NCBI GenBank assembly: GCA_032622095.1 | Contig: CP136061.1 | Location: forward strand, 258,698,077-258,762,076 | From: Siphonodentalium dalli | Lineage: Eukaryota > Mollusca > Scaphopoda > Gadilida > Siphonodentaliidae | Direction: 5' to 3' | DNA length: 64,000 nt | Part shown: positions 59,025-64,000 of the stretch, piece by piece | Numbering within the stretch: position 1 is the stretch's first letter | Layout: each line of letters starts with the position of its first letter | Translations under genes and position numbers: made by a program | Notes under the pieces: model-generated | The model's input: only the letters and a program-made list of their open reading frames with translations | What the model was told of the DNA's origin: nothing | Database searches by the model: none

Positions 59025-59295
59025 AATTTTCGCGCATGGAGAACCATTGTAGTAATCTAAACATGCAGCAATTGTGTATCAACCAATCACCTTTCCCAAT
59101 CGGACCAGGAAGAAGTAGGTGTCTGAATGAAATATGATTGTTGTTTGCTTATCGAAATGAATAACTATACATATCAGAAACAGTAAATAACGGAGAAAAC
59201 ATGTGGGCATTTCCCGCTCATGTGGATAATCGAACCATGCATCAATTGTGTTTTCGGTGAATCACCTTTGCACAACCGGATTGGGAAGACTTTTG
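59025..59295. repeat. Interspersed ~95-bp repeat, copies 2 and 3
   Basis: Two further copies of the CATGCAGCAATTGTG ... AATCGGACCAGGAAGAA repeat, about 180 bp apart. The second is more diverged (CATGCATCAATTGTG, ACCGGATTGGGAAGA). Confidence 0.5.
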
Positions 59296-59518
59296 GGGCC
59301 GTATTCAACCGAGTGGGTTTATTTTATAAACCATGTAGTTTATTTGGTAGCGGCTGATCACACAATGTGTCATCGGTATAGCGTTAACCACTCACGCCAT
59401 CTATGATGTGATTGGCCCAATCTATCAGATTTGTCATTTGTATTTGTCAATGTATTGTGACTAAATCTTGATCGCTAACCGGCCACAATCTGCATGCATA
59501 GCGTTATGCATTATGCGC

Positions 59519-59600
59519 ATATATACATAAGAGAAACACTCTAGCTTACAAGGTGCCATATGGGCGACTCGCATACACAAGCGAATGCATTGGCAGAGGG
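59519..59600. mobile_element. Degenerate family B foldback arm
   Basis: ATATACATAAGAGAAACACT, then GGTGCCATATGGGCGACTCG, then CGAATGCATTGGCAGAGGG, a decayed version of the 68-bp palindrome. A shorter remnant (TATATAAGAGAATGCACTG) is at 59995-60013. Confidence 0.5.
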
Positions 59601-60530
59601 TTTTCGCAAAAAAATTAGGAAGCTCCAGTCATCGAAGGGTTAAGGAGGCCCACGTGCGATGAAGTAATAAATGTTCATGACCGTCAGTTTGCGGGATGAA
59701 TGGAATGACGTAACCAATTGACGTCATATCATGGGTGAATATATTTGTTTTTCAACAAACTGAGAACTGTTATAACATTCGCATAAAAAGCAAGTAAATC
59801 ATAGAAAGAACATCGTTAAAAGCATAAATCATTTATATCCATTCACATTATATATCCATGAAAAGTTCTCACAAATATTGGCTGACTTGGGAGACGATTT
59901 TTCAAAGTAATGTATAATTATGGTAAGTTGGTAACATAGTATTAGCCTAAAACTACTGTAAACGACATGCATGTCGTTCCACTCATCAACCGACATATAT
60001 AAGAGAATGCACTGACATATGACCTAAATGCTGCACCAGCGCAGATACCGCAATGAAAGTGATAATAACCGAGGCGATATATAAAGTATAATGTTTAACC
60101 CACAGTGAGCCTCTCACAGATGAAACCATGCACTACGGAGTGTCCTCTGCTGCAGTCTATGTGGGGCTCTCTAAAGGGTTAATGATCGCACAAGAGGTCG
60201 ACGGTCTCGATTGTTATCCTTCAGCGGGTTTAATGGTATCACAAATCACGTGCGGTTCCGATGGTCATCTCCTAACTTAACATTTATGATGGTTATTGCA
60301 GAATTGTTCGATGCTATTTCCCATATTGTCGTGTGCGATGATGATTTAATTTAAAAGTTCCGGCTTCAATGTTGAGACGAACTCCATATATGTCGTGCAT
60401 CGTCGACGTCATTCGTTCCACACACATGTGTGGAAATGGCTTGGAAAATTATGACACGGGCTAAGCTAGCGGAACGGGATATGTCTTCAAAGAGCATGCT
60501 TTTATATAGCAAAGCGATGTCGCGTGCATA

Positions 60531-60842
60531 CGGGGGCTCCCATACATAGGCATTATAGGGGTGGGTAGCGTACGGGGGTTCCCACACATGACTTGATTCT
60601 AAAACGTATTTTATTTGCAAATGATACAAAAGGGACTGGGGCACAGGTTTTTTCCAACTTATGAAGCCCCTCTCCCAATACAGTCGATTTAGATACAAAA
60701 TGTTTACAAGATACAAAATGTTTACAAGATACAATATGTTTACACGATACAAAATGTTTTCCCATACATAGTTATATAGGGGTGGGTAGCCGTATAGGGG
60801 TTCCCACACATAATCATTAGGGGGTGAGTAGCTTACGGTTGC
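60531..60842. repeat. Direct repeats and 18-bp minisatellite
   Basis: AGGGGTGGGTAGC followed by a GGGGTTCCCACACAT segment occurs at about 60557-60590 and 60778-60812, with further shorter copies. Between them ATACAAAATGTTTACAAG is repeated four times (60690-60763). Confidence 0.7.
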
Positions 60843-60884
60843 TATGAGACAAGGCGAATATACACATAATATTTTATTATCGGA

Positions 60885-61030
60885 ATGACACCTTGAGATA
60901 TCCCTCAACTCAAATCAACCTTGAAAATCTGTCCCGATGTTCGCCCATGTCGGGGTTGGAACCCGTGGCAACATCGTCCAGCCCAGATTGCGATGATCGT
61001 ATTCACGATCTAACCACATCGGCTACGTAT
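60885..61030 (-). mobile_element. tRNA-derived SINE, copy 1
   Basis: On the minus strand the head reads GTAGCCGATGTGGTTAGATC (A-box-like) and GGGTTCCAACCCC (B-box-like) at tRNA-like spacing. A tail with TTTTCAAGGTTGATTTGAGTT follows. It is not a functional tRNA, since the cloverleaf pairs poorly. Confidence 0.5.
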
Positions 61031-61294
61031 ACGTGACATCCTTAAAACGAACCTCTTTCACCGAGAGTTGAGAAGCGTATAAGAATGAACATATATGGGA
61101 TCCAATATTAACACAGAACGGATCGGCCATTATATTGGAACCGCACAATCCACTTCATCCGAAATTGCATACGTGACCATATAATATTTTTGGTCCTGGC
61201 GTATATAATATATATATCATATATAGTCATGAGGCGCGGACTCAGTGGTGAGCGTGAACAATTTTTCATTTCTTAAACAAATATCCATGTATCG

Positions 61295-61440
61295 ATCGGA
61301 ATGGCACATAGAGATATATCTCAACTCAGATCAAGCTTGAAAATCGGTCCAGATTTTCGCCCATGTCGGGGTTCGAATCCCTGGTCGTTATGGGTTCGAA
61401 CCCAGACGTGTACACATATCGGACCTATCTATCTCAACGT
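61295..61440 (-). mobile_element. tRNA-derived SINE, copy 2 (head altered)
   Basis: Shares GGGATTCGAACCCCGACATG and the TTTTCAAGCTTGATCTGAGT tail with copy 1 on the minus strand. Its head is different and contains a second GGGTTCGAACCC. This could be a related subfamily or a nested pair. Confidence 0.45.
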
Positions 61441-61639
61441 GACAATCCGATAGCAACAGTATTATGCGGTCGACCTATACGAATTGGATTCTCCCATTCA
61501 GTTATAATAGTATACATTGGAACGGTTTAATATTTATTTGGAGGGATGTTAATGATGTATGAGCAGACGACAGCCAGATGAAATTATAATACAATTGTAG
61601 AATTAGAATTTAGACGATCGTTTGTGGAACTTATTATCG

Positions 61640-62552
61640 GAATAATTCATATCGAAATAATGAGTATGTTTTAAAGACAATGTTATTAAGGAAACTACTC
61701 ATCAATGAGTATGTATTAAAGTCATGGTTAATAAGGAAACTATTCATCAAGGAGCATGTATTAAAGACATGGTTAATAAGGAAACTACTCATCAATGAGT
61801 ATGTATTAAAGTCATGGTTAATAAGGAAACTACTCATCAAGGAGTATTTATTAAAGACATGGTTAATAAGGAAACTACTCATCAAGGAGTATGTATTGAT
61901 TACGTGGTTAATAAGGAAACTACTCATCAAGTAGTATATATGTATTAATGACATGGTTAATAAGGAAACTACTCATCAATGAGTATGTATTAAAGACAAT
62001 GTTAATAAGGAAACTACTCATCAATGAGTATGTATTAAAGACATGGTTAATAAGGAAACTACTCATCAAGGAGTATTTATTAAAGACATGGTTAATAAGG
62101 AAACTACTCATCAAGGAGTATGTATTGATTACGTGGTTAATAAGGAAACTACTCATCAAGTAGTATATATGTATTAATGACATGGTTAATAAGGAAACTA
62201 CTCATCAATGAGTATGTATTAAAGACAATGTTAATAAGGAAACTACTCATCAATGAGTATGTATTAAAGACATGGTTAATAAGGAAACTACTCATCAAGG
62301 AGTATGTATTAATGACATGGTTAATAAGGAAACTACTCATCAAGTAGTATATATGTATTAAAGACATGGTTAATAAGGAAACTACTCATCAATGAGTATG
62401 TATTAAATACATGGTTAATAAGCAAACTACTCACCAAGGAGTATGTATTAAATACATGGTTAATAAGGAAACTACTCATTGAGGAGTATGTATTAAAGAC
62501 ATGGTTAATAAGGAAACTACTCATCAAGGAGTATTTATTACAGACGAGGGTG
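61640..62552. repeat. 45-bp minisatellite, about 20 copies
   Basis: Unit AAGGAAACTACTCATCAATG then AGTATGTATTAAAGACATGG then TTAAT. The period of 45 is divisible by three, so both strands stay open for long stretches. A higher-order block of four or five units with the AGTAGTATATATGTATTAAT variant repeats (61929-62157, 62158-62340). Confidence 0.95.
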
Positions 62553-62870
62553 CTCGCGGGCAGCAGATGTTCGCGTTTTCAGGAATTCCATTATTTTACG
62601 GAATCGGATACCAGCGACTGTCTGCCCTTTACTATATATTTATTTTATTTTTCACTTTGTTTTCTACAAAGGTCCATGTGTTCGTACTTGGTGGAATACC
62701 ACACATTTAAATATTGTACCAACCTCGCGTCATATAAGCGATATTCGTGACGAGCATCCTTGTCCACTGCAATGTCATGTACATGTATATCAACATTCTG
62801 TGCTGAGTTCACAATTCATCTTGATTGAACAGGATACATTTTTCGTATTTAAATTTAATGTGATGAAAGT

Positions 62871-62995
62871 CGGGGTATGACCCACATGTATTTGGCACAA
62901 AAGACCCCACCACCCCAAAGACATATATATAATATTGTCTTTGGGATGGTGGGGTCTATTGTGCCATATACATGTGGTATGACACAGATAAACCA
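62871..62995. mobile_element. Foldback element with ~52-bp arms
   Basis: GTATGACCCACATGTATTTG then GCACAAAAGACCCCACCACC at the left is inverted at the right as GGTGGGGTCTATTGTGCC then ATACATGTGGTATGAC. The arms meet at an ATATATAATATT loop. Confidence 0.75.
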
Positions 62996-63026
62996 GCCTC
63001 GTAACTTAGCAATTCGGTCGCATAGT

Positions 63027-63757
63027 GTTCTCGTGCTAGCGCCCTTGAACATTTTGTGGCCGAATCCCTAATATCATCGATGGTGGTTTATCCCTCTCAT
63101 GCTAGCGCCCTCTAACATTATGTGGCCGATCCCTAATATCATCGATGGTGGTTTATATCTATCGTGCTAGCGCCCTCGAACATTATGTGGCCGAATCCCT
63201 AATATCATCGATGGTGGTTTATCCCTCTCGTGCTAGCGCCCTCGAACAGTATGTGGCCGAATCCCTAATTCCATCGATGGTGGTTTATCCCTATCGTGCT
63301 AGCGCCCTCGAACATTATGTGGCCGAATCCCTAATCTCATCGATGGTGGTTTATATCTATCGTGCGAGCGCCCTCGAACATTGTGTGACCGATCCCTAAT
63401 CTCATCGATGGTGGTTTATCCCTATCGTGCTAGCGCCCGCGAACATTGTGTGGCCGAATCCCTAATATCAACGATGGTGGTTTACATCTATCGTGCTAGC
63501 GCCCTCGAACATTGTGTGACCGATCCCTAATCTCATCGATGGTGGTTTATCCCTATCGTGCTAGCGCCCGCGAACATTGTGTGGCCGAATTCCTAATCTC
63601 ATCGATGGTGGTTTATCCCTATCGTGCTAGCGCCCTCGAACATTATGTGGCCGAATCCCTAATATCATCGATGGTGGTGTATATCTATCGTGCTAGCGCC
63701 CTCGAACATTGTGTGGCCGAATCCCTAATCTCATCGATGGTGGTTTATCCCTCACGT
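63027..63757. repeat. 66-bp minisatellite, about 11 copies
   Basis: Unit GTGCTAGCGCCCTCGAACAT then TATGTGGCCGAATCCCTAAT then CTCATCGATGGTGGTTTATC. 66 is a multiple of three, so the plus strand stays open in long stretches. Some copies lack one A (GGCCGATCCC), shifting frame, which argues against coding. Confidence 0.95.
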
Positions 63758-63870
63758 ATGCATGATTGACATGTGTTTATTTCTAAGACACAACAGTTGA
63801 TCGCAAGGAATGTTCAGTATCTAATTTATGGAAATATATTGGTGAAAACTAGACACGTTTGACTAATACA

Positions 63871-64000
63871 GGGCCCAGTTTCACGAAGCAAGGTCTTAAG
63901 ATGGACTTAATCTAAGATGTAAGGTGGATCTTATGATGTTACTTTTCCGTTTCACGAACGCTTTTCATAAAACAATCTTAAGTCCATCTTAAGTATATAT
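63871..64000. mobile_element. GGGCCCAGTTTCACGAAGC repeat, cut by the window edge
   Basis: GGGCCCAGTTTCACGAAGCA followed by CTTAAGATGGACTTAA-type sequence and an internal CGTTTCACGAACG. This terminal motif marks a MITE-like family I recall as common in molluscan genomes. The right end lies outside the window. Confidence 0.5.

Noticed and set aside
60366-60908. 180-codon minus-strand frame
   Set aside because: Largely the 18-bp minisatellite and direct repeats being read. No domain.
60940-61030. Functional tRNA gene
   Set aside because: A- and B-box-like motifs are present but stems pair poorly and a second copy has a different head. A SINE fits better.

Overview
This is an AT-rich invertebrate nuclear window, most likely from a mollusc or related lophotrochozoan. 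The reasons are GT-AG introns, dense mobile DNA of several classes (Helitron, Polinton/Maverick, hAT, tRNA-derived SINE, foldback elements, MITEs), a GGGCCCAGTTTCACGAAGC-type repeat at the right edge, and a TSO1/CXC-like gene fragment of a kind I recall as multicopy in bivalves. No rRNA, functional tRNA gene or CRISPR array was seen.

Host gene. The one host gene I can reconstruct is on the minus strand and fills two thirds of the window. It is a Spec3/Stum-family small membrane protein with three coding exons: 45741-45861, 7639-7824 and 4856-5451. Splice phases agree at both junctions, giving a 300-residue protein with a conserved hydrophobic core and a Pro/Gln/Tyr/Gly-rich tail carrying a 147-bp internal repeat. 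Intron 1 is about 37.9 kb and is roughly 85 percent mobile DNA. The end of the last exon has been partly duplicated just downstream, at 4115-4431.

Intron 1. Two insertions dominate it. (1) A 5.3-kb mini-Polinton at 10089-15423 has about 312-bp terminal inverted repeats starting AGTAGTG and a perfect 6-bp target duplication, TACAGC. It keeps a broken A32/FtsK-like packaging ATPase, a probable PC4-like gene with its own TATA box, and zinc-finger fragments. It lacks room for the polymerase, integrase and capsid set. (2) A 26.9-kb head-to-tail Helitron concatemer runs from 17638 to 44548. Elements beginning TCTATACTATATATTTTG abut elements ending in a GC hairpin plus CTAG, mostly with no bases between. 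Its core is eleven copies of a 1.90/1.955-kb unit at 18590-39826, with a 3.85-kb dimeric higher-order repeat in the middle. Each unit is itself a fusion of two older Helitrons.

Flanks. The 1-9 kb region holds a 46-67-bp tandem array, palindromic foldback elements with an ATGCATTCTCTTATATATGCGAG-like arm, MITEs and a 68-bp minisatellite. From 46 to 64 kb no complete host gene was recognised. That stretch carries a CXC-domain fragment (51037-51588), a 960-bp hAT element with an 8-bp target duplication (57924-58883), two SINE copies, a GC-rich inverted-repeat element, and large 45-bp and 66-bp minisatellites near the right end.

All calls come from reading the sequence. Family names rest on remembered motifs, not searches.
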